Source: an uncultured Lysobacteraceae bacterium (GTDB lineage Bacteria > Pseudomonadota > Gammaproteobacteria > Xanthomonadales > Xanthomonadaceae). From it: 64,000 bases of DNA. The position numbers and the translations under genes are program-made. Below the pieces are notes generated by a model. That model was not told the DNA's origin. It ran no database searches and saw only the letters and a list, made by a program, of their open reading frames with translations. The stretch spans positions 62,001 to 126,000 of the forward strand of contig CALCNV010000140.1 in NCBI GenBank assembly GCA_937897645.1, read 5' to 3'. The first letter of the stretch is position 1, and each line of letters begins with the position of its first letter. Positions 43,263 through 51,771 of this stretch are shown one piece after another.

Positions 43263-45664
43263 ACCGGCGTACGCCCCTCGCGTACCAGTTTCAGGATGTA
43301 ACCCTGCAGCGCCATGCGCGCGCGCGCGTATTCGGCGATCACCAGCGCCACGGCCACGGCCGGGCGATCCAGTTTGTGGGCACGTGCACCCAGTTCGACG
43401 CGCTTGGCCGCTGTCGACAACGCCATCGCACCGACGTTGGCACTGGAGGACTTGAGGGTGTGCGCGGCGTCGCGCATGGCGTCCAGGTCGGGGCCGGTGG
43501 ATGCGCTTTCCAGTCGCGCGATCAGGCGTGGCGCATCTTCCAGGAACAGGCCGATGATGCGAGCGGTTTCATCGCCCGCAATTTCATGCAACTCGTCCAG
43601 CATGCCGTGGTCCAGGACCGGGAATGCAGTCGTTGCAGTCGTGGTGGCAGTGCGCACGGAGGACAAAGGAGTCACCTGCGGTGGCGAAGGGGATGTCTCG
43701 GGTTGCTGCTCCGTGACGCCACGCGCACGGAAACTGGCGCGTCCCGGCAGCCAGCGTTGCAAGCAGGTTTCCAGTTGTTCACGCGACACCGGCTTGGACA
43801 GGTAGTCGTCCATGCCGGCATCTAGGCAGCGCTGGCGATCGCCGGCCATCGCGTTCGCAGTCATGGCCACGATGGGCAGGCGCAGCGGCGCTTGCTGCAG
43901 GACTTCGCGGTCGCGCCACTCGCGGGTGGCGGCGTAGCCATCCAGCACCGGCATCTGGCAGTCCATCAGCACCAGGTCGTAGATGCCAGTCGCCATCTTC
44001 TCCAGTGCGATCTGGCCGTTGGTGGCGATGTCGCAGGTATAGCCAAGCACCGACAGCAATTTTTCGCCCACGGCCAGGTTGACCGGGTTGTCTTCGACCA
44101 GCAGCAGGCGGGTGCTGGGGGAAGCGTGTCCGCTTTCGTGCATGGCGGACACCGGAACCAGCGTCGGCGCGGCCGCCACGGCGATCAGCGGCGGAAGTGG
44201 ATCCACGTCCAGCGCGTGTTCGAACGCCAGCGTTTCCACCTTGGGCAGCGGCGGTGCGAACGACAGCGCCGCGTGCAGGTCGGCACCGTGCGACTGGCGT
44301 GGCAGGAGGATGCTGCCATCGCGTAGTTCGTCCGGAATTTCCTCGTCGCCATACAGCCACACCATGCGCAATTCGTCATCGGCACCGCGGCGGGTCACGC
44401 CACGGTGCAGCGCGCGCGCGCTGGCACGGATGTTCGACAAATCACCAATGACAATGGCGTGGTGCACGCCGCCGGGCATGGTGCCGGTGCGCATGCGTTC
44501 CAGCGCTTCCTGCGTGGTTTCCACCGTGGTGAGCTGCAGTCCCCAGCTTGGCAGCAGCAGGGCCAGGCGCTGGCGCAGGCGCATGTCCGGGCTGACCAGC
44601 AGGGCACGCACCATGTCCTGGCCTGCATCCTGGGTGCGCAGGTCGCCGACGACCTTGAGTAGCGGCACTTCAAACCAGAACGTCGCCCCGCGGCCCGGCG
44701 CGGAGACCACGCCAATGCGGCCGCCCATCAGGTCGACGATGCGCTTGCAGATGGCCAGCCCCAATCCGGTGCCGCCGTAGAGGCGCGTGGTGGAGGCATC
44801 GGCCTGGGTGAAGGAATTGAACAGGCGCGCCTGGGCTTCGTCGTCGATGCCAATGCCGGTGTCGCGCACTTCGAAACGCAGCAGGTGCTGGGACGCGGTT
44901 TCGCCCAGTTTGCGCACGGTCACCGTGACCGCCCCGCGTTCGGTGAATTTCACCGCGTTGCCAATCAGGTTGCTCAACACCTGGCGCACGCGCACCGGGT
45001 CGCCGCGCACGGGCAGGCGCACGCTGGGATCCAGCTGCATGGTCAGGCGCAGGTTCTTGTTCTCGGCCGGGCGCTGCATCAACTGCATCACGCCGTCCAG
45101 CACTTCGCGCAGGTTGAAGCCGGTGATCTCCAGCTCCAGGCGATTCGCCTCCAGCTTGGAGTAATCCAGAATGTCGTCGACGATGCGCAGCAATTGCTGC
45201 GAAGACGCGCTGGCGGTGTTGAGCATGTCGCGCTGGTCCGGCGGCAGCGCGGCGCGCGACAGCAGGTCCAGCATCGGCACGATGCCATTGAGCGGCGTGC
45301 GGATTTCGTGGCTCATGGTGGCCAGGAATTCGCCCTTGGCCAGCACCGCCGATTCCGCCGCCTGCTTGGCCTGCAGCAGTTGCTGCTCAAGGCGGTCATG
45401 GCGCTGCAGGTCGCGCTTCAGGCCTTCGCGTTCGGATTCGGCAATGGCCGCGCGTGCTTCAGTGCCTTCGTTGTGGGTAGCCAAGGTGCGCAGTTGCAGG
45501 GCGGCGATGACTGTCATCGCCCCGGCGACGGTCGCGGTGCCCATGGCCACCCATACCCACGGGCCGGGAATGCCGCAGGCAGGCAGCAACAGGGCTGCCA
45601 CGGTCAGCACGATCGCCACCAGGGCCAGCCAGGGCGCTACGGGCGATTGCCCGGGGCGATTCAT
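43235..45664 (-). CDS. Hybrid sensor histidine kinase (HK - pseudo-receiver - receiver - HPt)
   Basis: The 809-residue kinase has two N-terminal helices (about residues 13-32 and 36-58), a coiled coil, an H-box TMSHEIRTPLNGIVPML, an ATPase domain (NLIGNAVKFTE, DTGIGID, GGTGLGLAI), a degenerate receiver-like part (about 345-480, missing the usual acidic pair), and a canonical receiver (LLVEDNPVN, LVLMDCQMPVLDG, YLSKPVSRE). The C-terminal HPt domain has phospho-His in AAHTLKSSS. There is no periplasmic sensor of any size. Domain order recalls RpfC/BarA. It ends three bases after the upstream degenerate GGDEF-EAL gene, so the pair is one operon. Confidence 0.9.
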   Translation of the reverse strand: MNRPGQSPVAPWLALVAIVLTVAALLLPACGIPGPWVWVAMGTATVAGAMTVIAALQLRTLATHNEGTEARAAIAESEREGLKRDLQRHDRLEQQLLQAKQAAESAVLAKGEFLATMSHEIRTPLNGIVPMLDLLSRAALPPDQRDMLNTASASSQQLLRIVDDILDYSKLEANRLELEITGFNLREVLDGVMQLMQRPAENKNLRLTMQLDPSVRLPVRGDPVRVRQVLSNLIGNAVKFTERGAVTVTVRKLGETASQHLLRFEVRDTGIGIDDEAQARLFNSFTQADASTTRLYGGTGLGLAICKRIVDLMGGRIGVVSAPGRGATFWFEVPLLKVVGDLRTQDAGQDMVRALLVSPDMRLRQRLALLLPSWGLQLTTVETTQEALERMRTGTMPGGVHHAIVIGDLSNIRASARALHRGVTRRGADDELRMVWLYGDEEIPDELRDGSILLPRQSHGADLHAALSFAPPLPKVETLAFEHALDVDPLPPLIAVAAAPTLVPVSAMHESGHASPSTRLLLVEDNPVNLAVGEKLLSVLGYTCDIATNGQIALEKMATGIYDLVLMDCQMPVLDGYAATREWRDREVLQQAPLRLPIVAMTANAMAGDRQRCLDAGMDDYLSKPVSREQLETCLQRWLPGRASFRARGVTEQQPETSPSPPQVTPLSSVRTATTTATTAFPVLDHGMLDELHEIAGDETARIIGLFLEDAPRLIARLESASTGPDLDAMRDAAHTLKSSSANVGAMALSTAAKRVELGARAHKLDRPAVAVALVIAEYARARMALQGYILKLVREGRTPVQSSSFVNR

Positions 45665-45667
45665 CGA

Positions 45668-47566
45668 CTACAGCACCGCATTGTGGAAATCGAAGCCAAG
45701 CTCGCTGCCGACGCCTTGCACCAGGTTGCCCTGGATGAAATCCACGCCCCCCATCCACATGGCCGCTGCGGCTTGCGGGTCTTCGATCTGCTGGCCAATG
45801 ACCTGCAGGCCCAGGCGATGGGCGAGGTCGATCATGCCGCGCAACTGGTCGCGCAGGCCCGGGTCGCTGTGCGCGCTGGCATAGCGGCTGGACACGCGCA
45901 GGTAGCCCAGCGGCAATTGGGTCAGCAGCGCTTCGGCTTCCTGCCCGGGTTCGAACTGGCTGAGGCAGAACTGCACGCCGGCCGGCATCAGGCGGCTGCA
46001 GAACTGGCGCAGGGTCACCGAATGGATCAGCGCATCATCCAGGCGCAGGTCGATGATCAGCGACGTGCCTTCGATGCCGGCGGAGGCGATGGATTGCAAC
46101 AGCCACTCGGCGAAGGATTCCCGTGCGAGCGAACGCGGTGATTGCGACACGAACAGGCGCAGCGCCTTCCCGTCCGCCTGGTGCTGGGCCAGGATATCCA
46201 GCACGCGCTGCATCACTTCGCGATCCAGTTCGACGATGCGTCCGGCCAACTCCGCGGCAGGCACGGCCTGCGCCGCGGGGATCAGGGTGCCGTCGGCCTG
46301 GCGCATGCGCAGCAGCACCTGGTATTGCGGCAGGTCGCTGCCGGCGACCGCGACGATGGGTTGGTAGGCCAGCTCCAGGTCGGCGTCGACCAGGGACAGG
46401 CGCGCTTCGTCTTCGGGCTGGGCCGGGGTGACGTAGGCGGCCACGTTTTCGGGTTGCTGGCGCGCTTGCAGGGCGGCGCGCTCGGTGGCTTCCAGTGCGC
46501 TGCCGGTGTCGGAGAACGTATCAGGCAGCGACGCATAGCCCACCGAGCCACGCAGGTGCAGGGTTTCATCACCGCGCACCGCGAACGCATGCTGGCCAAG
46601 ACCATCGCGCAGGCCTTGGGCGAAGGCGTCCATGGCTTCGGCCTGCAGGCCATTGGCCAGGGCCAGGAAACTGTTGTCGTTGAGTCGCGCCAGTGGGTAC
46701 GGCGCGGCGGCTTGTGCCAGCTGCTGGCCGGCTGCGTTCATCAATTGTTCGAAGCTGGCATAGCCATAGCGTTCGCGCAGGCCCAGGGTGCCGCCGATCT
46801 CGATGAAGAACAGGCCGCCTGCAATCTGTTCCTCCAGCGCAGTACCCAACTGCTGCATCACGTGGGCGCGCGTAGGCAGGCCGGTTTCGGGATTGACGGC
46901 ATGGCTGACGGGCGCAGCCAGGGCCGGTGCACGCTGGCGCGCGCGCTTGATGCGGTTGGAGACCGCGGCGATCAGGTGGCGCGGACGGATCGGCTTGGTG
47001 AGGAAATCGTCGGCGCCGCTTTCCAGCACTTCGAACTGGCGTTCCGGATCCGGGTCGCCGGTCAGGAACACGATGGGCAGGTGCAGGAATTCGCGCTGCT
47101 GGCGGATCTGCATGGTCAGGGTCATGCCGTCCTGGCCGGGCATGTGCAGGTCCATCAGCACCAGGTCGGGCTTGAACCGGGTGATCGCCGCCAACACGCC
47201 GTCCGGCAGCATCTCCACTTCGGCCAGCATGCCGGCGCCGTGCAGCACGCTCTGGGCGAACAGGGCCTGGCCGCGGTCGTCCTCGACGATCAGGATGCGG
47301 TACGGGGCTTCATCGTCGTGCGGCTTGCGCGCATCGTCCGCGTCGCTGGCGGAGGTTGCGGAAGAAGCGGGTGCGTCGGAAGGCTCGGGCATGGCAGTCA
47401 TGGCTGCAGTGGCGATGGGGCCCGCGTTTCCAGCAGGCGTGCCAGTGGTTGTCGCGGGCGCGTCTTCGGCCCACCGCCGCCAATAGGTCTGCGGCGGGGT
47501 TTCAGCACGCAGGCGCGAGCGCGAAGGCTCGTCCTGCGGTCGTGAAGTTGGTTCTATCGCGGACAT
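45668..47566 (-). CDS. Response regulator with degenerate GGDEF and EAL domains
   Basis: The 632-residue protein has a disordered N-terminus (about 1-90), an intact receiver (LIVEDDRGQ, LVLMDLHMPGQDG, FLTKPIRP), a GGDEF-like domain whose active site reads ARLNDNSFLAL instead of GGDEF, and an EAL-like domain where the EAL motif is YQVLLRM and the metal-binding DDFGTG region is LSQFEPGQE. Neither cyclase nor phosphodiesterase activity is expected. It may bind c-di-GMP or protein partners, like FimX-type effectors. The adjacent hybrid kinase with an HPt domain is its probable phosphodonor. Confidence 0.88.
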   Translation of the reverse strand: MSAIEPTSRPQDEPSRSRLRAETPPQTYWRRWAEDAPATTTGTPAGNAGPIATAAMTAMPEPSDAPASSATSASDADDARKPHDDEAPYRILIVEDDRGQALFAQSVLHGAGMLAEVEMLPDGVLAAITRFKPDLVLMDLHMPGQDGMTLTMQIRQQREFLHLPIVFLTGDPDPERQFEVLESGADDFLTKPIRPRHLIAAVSNRIKRARQRAPALAAPVSHAVNPETGLPTRAHVMQQLGTALEEQIAGGLFFIEIGGTLGLRERYGYASFEQLMNAAGQQLAQAAAPYPLARLNDNSFLALANGLQAEAMDAFAQGLRDGLGQHAFAVRGDETLHLRGSVGYASLPDTFSDTGSALEATERAALQARQQPENVAAYVTPAQPEDEARLSLVDADLELAYQPIVAVAGSDLPQYQVLLRMRQADGTLIPAAQAVPAAELAGRIVELDREVMQRVLDILAQHQADGKALRLFVSQSPRSLARESFAEWLLQSIASAGIEGTSLIIDLRLDDALIHSVTLRQFCSRLMPAGVQFCLSQFEPGQEAEALLTQLPLGYLRVSSRYASAHSDPGLRDQLRGMIDLAHRLGLQVIGQQIEDPQAAAAMWMGGVDFIQGNLVQGVGSELGFDFHNAVL

Positions 47567-47638
47567 CAGGCTTCCCCAAGCTTGGCCCCCATTATGCGAC
47601 GAAGTTCACATCATTGTGGAAGCGGTGTTACACCGGCG

Positions 47639-48247
47639 TCATTCCCCGGGTAGTGGCGTCTTGTCTGTCGGTTGCAGCAGGCTGCGCACGCCCCTGGAGA
47701 GCTTGCGCCACGTCCACCATACCAGCAGGGCTACCCCCACGCTGACCCCGACGACCACGACCAGGGCAAGCACGGGGTGGGCGAAGGCCAGGGCCATGCC
47801 GCTGACGACCAGTGCGTCCTCGGTGATCGAGGCGGTCCAGTTGCTCACCGGTTCCGGCGAGGTATTCATCAAGGCGCGCGAACCACTCTTCAATACGTGG
47901 CTGGTGAGCGCGATGGTGCCGCCCGCGGCCAGCGCCATGCCATTGAGTTGGCCGTCCGGCGACAGCGTGGCGGCGGCCAGAAATGCGCCCGCCGGCACCC
48001 TTGCCAGTGTCTGCAGCAGGTCCCAGCCCGAATCCACGCCCGGGATCTTGTCGGCGAAAAATTCGGTGACGGCCAAGGCACCCGACGTACCCAGCACCCA
48101 CCAGGACTCGGTGACCTGCAGCGCAGGCGGCAGGTCCAGCCAGCCCAGCGCGCCGGCCACGCCCAACCCGAACACGGTCAGGTACACGCGAATCCCGGCC
48201 ATCCATGCCAACAGGATCCCAATTACGAAAAGATGCGCTTCGGACAT
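47639..48247 (-). CDS. DUF4126 membrane protein
   Basis: The 202-residue protein has about five helices: an N-terminal AHLFVIGILLAWMAGIRVYL, the conserved ALAVTEFFADKIPGVDSGWD (about residues 57-76), RVPAGAFLAAATL and a final helix pair. The E-F-x-ADKIP-x-VD-x-xWD signature defines DUF4126. Function is unknown; membrane insertion and conserved acidic residues hint at transport or scaffolding. It is divergent from the coiled-coil membrane protein at 48423 and lies downstream of nothing obvious in the same direction. Confidence 0.85.
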   Translation of the reverse strand: MSEAHLFVIGILLAWMAGIRVYLTVFGLGVAGALGWLDLPPALQVTESWWVLGTSGALAVTEFFADKIPGVDSGWDLLQTLARVPAGAFLAAATLSPDGQLNGMALAAGGTIALTSHVLKSGSRALMNTSPEPVSNWTASITEDALVVSGMALAFAHPVLALVVVVGVSVGVALLVWWTWRKLSRGVRSLLQPTDKTPLPGE

Positions 48248-48422
48248 GTGGGTGATTCGCCTAAACTGGGTAGGAACGCGGGTGGCGGCAGGGGGCCGTT
48301 CGCGTGCGCCGAGTATAGGACGGTTGTCTGGCCGCTGGCTGAGTGCTGCAGCCCGCCGGATCCTCGACTGGCGGCGTTCGTGCCACATGGAAGCGACCTG
48401 TCCTGGTTCCCGGAAGCATTGC

Positions 48423-49145
48423 ATGACCCCAGCGCCATCCCGTTACCAGATCGTGCAACGACGCACCACGCGCCGCTGGCCTTGGGTGCTGGCGGTGGTT
48501 GCTCTGTGGACATTGAGCATCGGCCTGGCCTGGCAATGGGCCAGCCTGCGCGCCGCGCCCAGCCTGGCCAGTGTCACCGAGCGCATGCACAGCGCCGAAC
48601 ACCAGCTCGCCCAGCAGCAGTCCCGGCTGCAGTCACTAAGCCAGCGCGAAACCACGCTCAGCCGTTCCGACCAGATCACCCGCGATGCCAACGGCGACCT
48701 GCAGGGTACGCTGGCCGAGCGCGACGAGGAAATCGCCGCACTGCGGGCCGACATCGCTTTCTATGAGCGCCTGGTCGGACCCACCCAGCAGGGCAAGGGC
48801 CTGAACGTGTTTTCTTCCGAGTTCGCGGCCGGCGCGGACAACGCCTGGCATTACCAGATCGTCCTGACCCAGAACCTCAACCGTGGCGCCATCAGCGAGG
48901 GCCGCATGCACTTCGTCATCGAAGGCGTGCGCGACGGCAAGCTGGCCAGCGTGGACTGGAGCGAGTTGCAGCAGAAACCCGCTGCGCCGGGGCAGTCCTA
49001 TTCGTTCCGCTATTTCCAGGCACTGGAAGGGCAGGTGATGCTGCCGCAGGATTTCACCCCGCAACGCGTTCGCGTGCTGCTGCAGGGCGAAGACATGGCC
49101 GTGGAACAGGCCTTCGACTGGAAAACCGCCAACACGCGATCTTGA
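48423..49145 (+). CDS. DUF6776-type coiled-coil membrane protein (copy 1)
   Basis: The 240-residue protein has one N-terminal helix (WPWVLAVVALWTLSIGLAWQ, about residues 19-38), a ~60-residue coiled coil (EHQLAQQQSRLQSLSQRETT and onward through LAERDEEIAALRADIAFYER), and a periplasmic beta domain (TQNLNRGAISEGRMHFVIEG). A homologue with the same layout lies at 49671-50402, with a bactofilin between them. This arrangement suggests an inner-membrane anchor for the bactofilin scaffold. A GGAAG ribosome site precedes the ATG. No enzymatic motif is seen. Confidence 0.82.
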   Translation: MTPAPSRYQIVQRRTTRRWPWVLAVVALWTLSIGLAWQWASLRAAPSLASVTERMHSAEHQLAQQQSRLQSLSQRETTLSRSDQITRDANGDLQGTLAERDEEIAALRADIAFYERLVGPTQQGKGLNVFSSEFAAGADNAWHYQIVLTQNLNRGAISEGRMHFVIEGVRDGKLASVDWSELQQKPAAPGQSYSFRYFQALEGQVMLPQDFTPQRVRVLLQGEDMAVEQAFDWKTANTRS

Positions 49146-49212
49146 GCCTGCCATTCCTGTTCCGCCGCCGCATCCCTTCGCCACAACCTAGTTTTCTTTC
49201 CCGGAGCCACCC

Positions 49213-49623
49213 ATGTTCAAGCACAAGCCCACCCACCTGGACGGCCAGGCCATCGACACCCTGATCGGCCCACAGGTCACCATCCACGGCGACCTGGTGT
49301 TCAGTGGTGGCCTGTACGTGGAAGGCCGCATCCACGGCAAGATCATTGCCGAGGAGGGTGCCAAGGCCATCCTCACCCTGGCCGAACAGGGCCGTATCGA
49401 AGGCGAAGTGCAGGCGCCGATCGTCGTGATCAACGGCGAATTGCACGGTGACGTGCACGCCAGCGAACGCGTTGAACTGGCGGCCCGCGCCCGCGTGCTA
49501 GGCAACGTGCACTACAAAGTGGTGGAAATGCGCGCCGGCGCCACCCTGACCGGACGGCTGATCCATGTGGACGCGGAAGCGGCCAGCCAGCCTGTCGCCA
49601 CCCTGGTGGCTGCCAACGGCTGA
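49213..49623 (+). CDS. Bactofilin (polymer-forming cytoskeletal protein)
   Basis: The 136-residue protein is a bactofilin: an N-terminal loop, then a right-handed beta-helix built from repeats such as LIGPQVTIHGDLVFSGGLYV (about residues 17-36), EGRIHGKII, IEGEVQAPIVVINGELHGDV and ARVLGNVHYKVVEM. Bactofilins self-assemble into membrane-associated filaments that position cell-wall enzymes and other machinery. A GGAG ribosome site precedes the ATG. The usual partner, an M23 peptidase, is not adjacent; instead two paralogous coiled-coil membrane proteins flank it. Confidence 0.93.
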   Translation: MFKHKPTHLDGQAIDTLIGPQVTIHGDLVFSGGLYVEGRIHGKIIAEEGAKAILTLAEQGRIEGEVQAPIVVINGELHGDVHASERVELAARARVLGNVHYKVVEMRAGATLTGRLIHVDAEAASQPVATLVAANG

Positions 49624-49670
49624 GGCCGCGTGTTCAGAGGCAGCTGGGCCGGCAGGCGTTATCCTGAGGC

Positions 49671-50402
49671 ATGACACAAATACCTTCGCCTCCGTCCTCG
49701 CACCATCACCTGCCGCCCCTCACGCCCATGGCGCGTCGCGGGCTGATCATCGCGGTGGTCGTGTTGTTACTGGCCCTCGGATTCGGCTTGTGGGGTGCAT
49801 GGCAGGCCATCGCCGGACGCAACGCCAATCAGCCCACGCCTGCGCAGTTGCAGGCACAGCAGAAGCAGATCGACACGCTGGAACAACGCAACGCGACCCT
49901 GTCGCGCTCGGACCAGATCAGCCGCGACGCCAACAAGGACCTGCAGAGCGCGCTGGCCGAGCGCGACGAGGAAATCGCCGGCCTGCGTGCCGACGTGGCT
50001 TTCTACGAACGCTTCGTCGGCGCCACCGCCCAGCGCCGCGGCCTGGCGGTGCACGAACTAAAGCTGCAGCCGCAGACCGACCAGGCCTGGCATTTCACCG
50101 CCACCCTCACCCAGAACCTCAATCGTGGCGCCGTCAATGCAGGACAACTGAAGGTGTCGGTGGAAGGCACCCGCGATGGAAAGCTGCAGACGCTTGCCTG
50201 GGACGACCTGCGCCAGGCCAACGCGCCGGGCGTGCCGTATTCGTTCAAGTATTTCCAGCAGGTCGAAGGCGACCTGGTGCTGCCGCCCGGTTTCAAGCCG
50301 GTGCGGGTGATCGTGCGCCTGGTGCCGCAGCGCGGTGCGGTGGTCGAGCAATCCTTCGCATGGAACGATGCGGTGCTGGCGCCAGCCGCCGACGGCGCTT
50401 GA
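49671..50402 (+). CDS. DUF6776-type coiled-coil membrane protein (copy 2)
   Basis: The 243-residue paralogue of the product at 48423 has a His/Pro-rich N-terminus, one helix (GLIIAVVVLLLALGFGLWGA, about residues 24-43), the conserved coiled coil (ATLSRSDQISRDANKDLQSA, then LAERDEEIAGLRADVAFYER) and the same beta domain (TQNLNRGAVNAGQLKVSVEG). Conservation is strongest in the coiled coil and the TQNLNRGA segment. Both copies point the same way as the bactofilin and erpA with short gaps, so one transcript is plausible. Confidence 0.82.
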   Translation: MTQIPSPPSSHHHLPPLTPMARRGLIIAVVVLLLALGFGLWGAWQAIAGRNANQPTPAQLQAQQKQIDTLEQRNATLSRSDQISRDANKDLQSALAERDEEIAGLRADVAFYERFVGATAQRRGLAVHELKLQPQTDQAWHFTATLTQNLNRGAVNAGQLKVSVEGTRDGKLQTLAWDDLRQANAPGVPYSFKYFQQVEGDLVLPPGFKPVRVIVRLVPQRGAVVEQSFAWNDAVLAPAADGA

Positions 50403-50434
50403 ACGCCACTGCCTCCGGCCCCATCCTTGAACCT

Positions 50435-50821
50435 ATGAGTACCTTGATTTCCCTGCCCGGCTCCGCGCCTGCGCCCGACTACCAGTCGCTGGATCGCCCG
50501 CTCAACTTCACCGTGGCGGCCGCGGCCAAGGTGCGCGAGCTGATCCAGGAAGAAGGCAACGACGCGCTCGCCTTGCGCGTGTACATCCAGGGCGGCGGCT
50601 GTTCCGGTTTCCAGTACGGCTTCGAGTTCGACGAGAACCGTGCCGAAGACGACGTCGCCGTGAACACCGACAACGTGACCTTGCTGGTCGACCCGCTGAG
50701 CCTGCAGTACCTGATGGGTTCGGAAGTGGATTACAGCGAAAGCCTGCAGGGCGCGCAGTTCGTGATCCGCAATCCGAATGCGAAGACTACTTGTGGATGT
50801 GGTAGTAGCTTCAGTATGTGA
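50435..50821 (+). CDS. erpA: Iron-sulfur cluster insertion protein
   Basis: ErpA is an A-type carrier that delivers [4Fe-4S] clusters to enzymes such as IspG. The 128-residue protein carries the three conserved cysteines in GGGCSGFQYGFEF and KTTCGCGSSFSM at the C-terminus. The short N-terminal extension before LNFTVAAAAKVRELIQEEGN is usual in Xanthomonads. It follows the second DUF6776 gene after 32 bases. IscA/SufA are alternatives, but the N-terminus and lone context favour ErpA. Confidence 0.94.
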   Translation: MSTLISLPGSAPAPDYQSLDRPLNFTVAAAAKVRELIQEEGNDALALRVYIQGGGCSGFQYGFEFDENRAEDDVAVNTDNVTLLVDPLSLQYLMGSEVDYSESLQGAQFVIRNPNAKTTCGCGSSFSM

Positions 50822-50859
50822 GTGGGTGTTGGTCGCCGCACAATCAGTTGTTGGTGGGC

Positions 50860-51246
50860 ATGAAACAGCTTTTACAAAGTTCGGTATTTGTTACAGCAGC
50901 TATGTTGGCTGCGCCAGCAGCGGCATGCTCGTTCCTATTTCCGAGCCCCGAAGAAGCCGCGTCCGCTCAATCGGTAGCTATTGGAAAGGTTATAAGCGAG
51001 AAGATTGCTGAGTCCGCGCCAGGTGAGGAGTACCAAAGAAGCAGATCGGTCACGGTATCAGTGACTCATCAACTGAAAGGCTCAATGCCCGCCATCGTGC
51101 GATCCGGTATTTCATGCGGCTTAGCGTATGCGCCTGTGGATAGTCGGGTTATCGTTTACATGTTAGAGCCTGGTGTTTTTGGTGTTGTCGAGGTAGTAGG
51201 CGACTATGAGCGTGATGTGCGCGCCAAGCTTCGTGCTGACCACTAA
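50860..51246 (+). CDS. Small secreted protein of unknown function (lower GC)
   Basis: A 128-residue product has a signal peptide (MKQLLQSSVFVTAAMLAAPA, cleavage before or at AACSF). The Cys after AAA could be a lipidation site, although the -3 residue is Ala rather than Leu. The mature part is beta-rich (RSVTVSVTHQLKGSMPAIVR) and resembles short periplasmic proteins with no known activity. Base composition and codon use are visibly more AT-rich than the neighbours, which suggests recent acquisition. ATG at 50860 was chosen for the signal peptide; ribosome site GGTGGG is weak. Confidence 0.7.
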   Translation: MKQLLQSSVFVTAAMLAAPAAACSFLFPSPEEAASAQSVAIGKVISEKIAESAPGEEYQRSRSVTVSVTHQLKGSMPAIVRSGISCGLAYAPVDSRVIVYMLEPGVFGVVEVVGDYERDVRAKLRADH

Positions 51247-51329
51247 TAACTGATTCAACCCAAGCCCGTTCTGCTGGCTAGCTGAATACTGGCGTCTGTC
51301 TTACAGCCGCATCAAAGGAGCACCAGCCA

Positions 51330-51728
51330 ATGAACCAGCCCGTCATCCAGACATGGCATGGCCTTGTCGAAGCCAATGATCCATCAGGCCTGGACGATCT
51401 CCTGGCAGACGACGTGGTCTTCGTTTCCCCGGTCGTGCACACGCCGCAACACGGCAAGGCCATCGCGAAGGCCTATCTCTCGGCCGCGTTCCGGGTCTTC
51501 TTCAATCCCAGCTTCCGCTACGTGCGCGAAATCCTCGGGCCATCCGACGCCATGCTGGAGTTCGAGACCGAAATCGACGGCGTGCTGGTCAACGGCGTCG
51601 ACCTTATCAAGTGGAACGACGCCAACCAGATCATCGAGTTCAAGGTGATGCTGCGCCCCTTGAAAGCCGTCAACCTCATCCACGAACGCATGGGTGCGAT
51701 GCTCGCGGCCTCACGGATGTCAAAATGA
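51330..51728 (+). CDS. SnoaL-like / NTF2-fold family protein
   Basis: The 132-residue protein has the NTF2-like cone pattern: an N-terminal helix followed by DLLADDVVFVSPVVHTPQHG (about residues 27-46), KAIAKAYLSAAFRVFFNPSF, then VNGVDLIKWNDANQIIEFKV (about 92-111). Members act as small enzymes or ligand-binding proteins, often on polyketides or steroids, but no catalytic set can be assigned. An AAGGAG ribosome site precedes the ATG at 51330. It stands alone between the small secreted protein and nudC. Confidence 0.85.
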   Translation: MNQPVIQTWHGLVEANDPSGLDDLLADDVVFVSPVVHTPQHGKAIAKAYLSAAFRVFFNPSFRYVREILGPSDAMLEFETEIDGVLVNGVDLIKWNDANQIIEFKVMLRPLKAVNLIHERMGAMLAASRMSK

Positions 51729-51771
51729 CGCTCCATCCTGACAACGCTTCACGCGTCGACGTAATCCAGCC

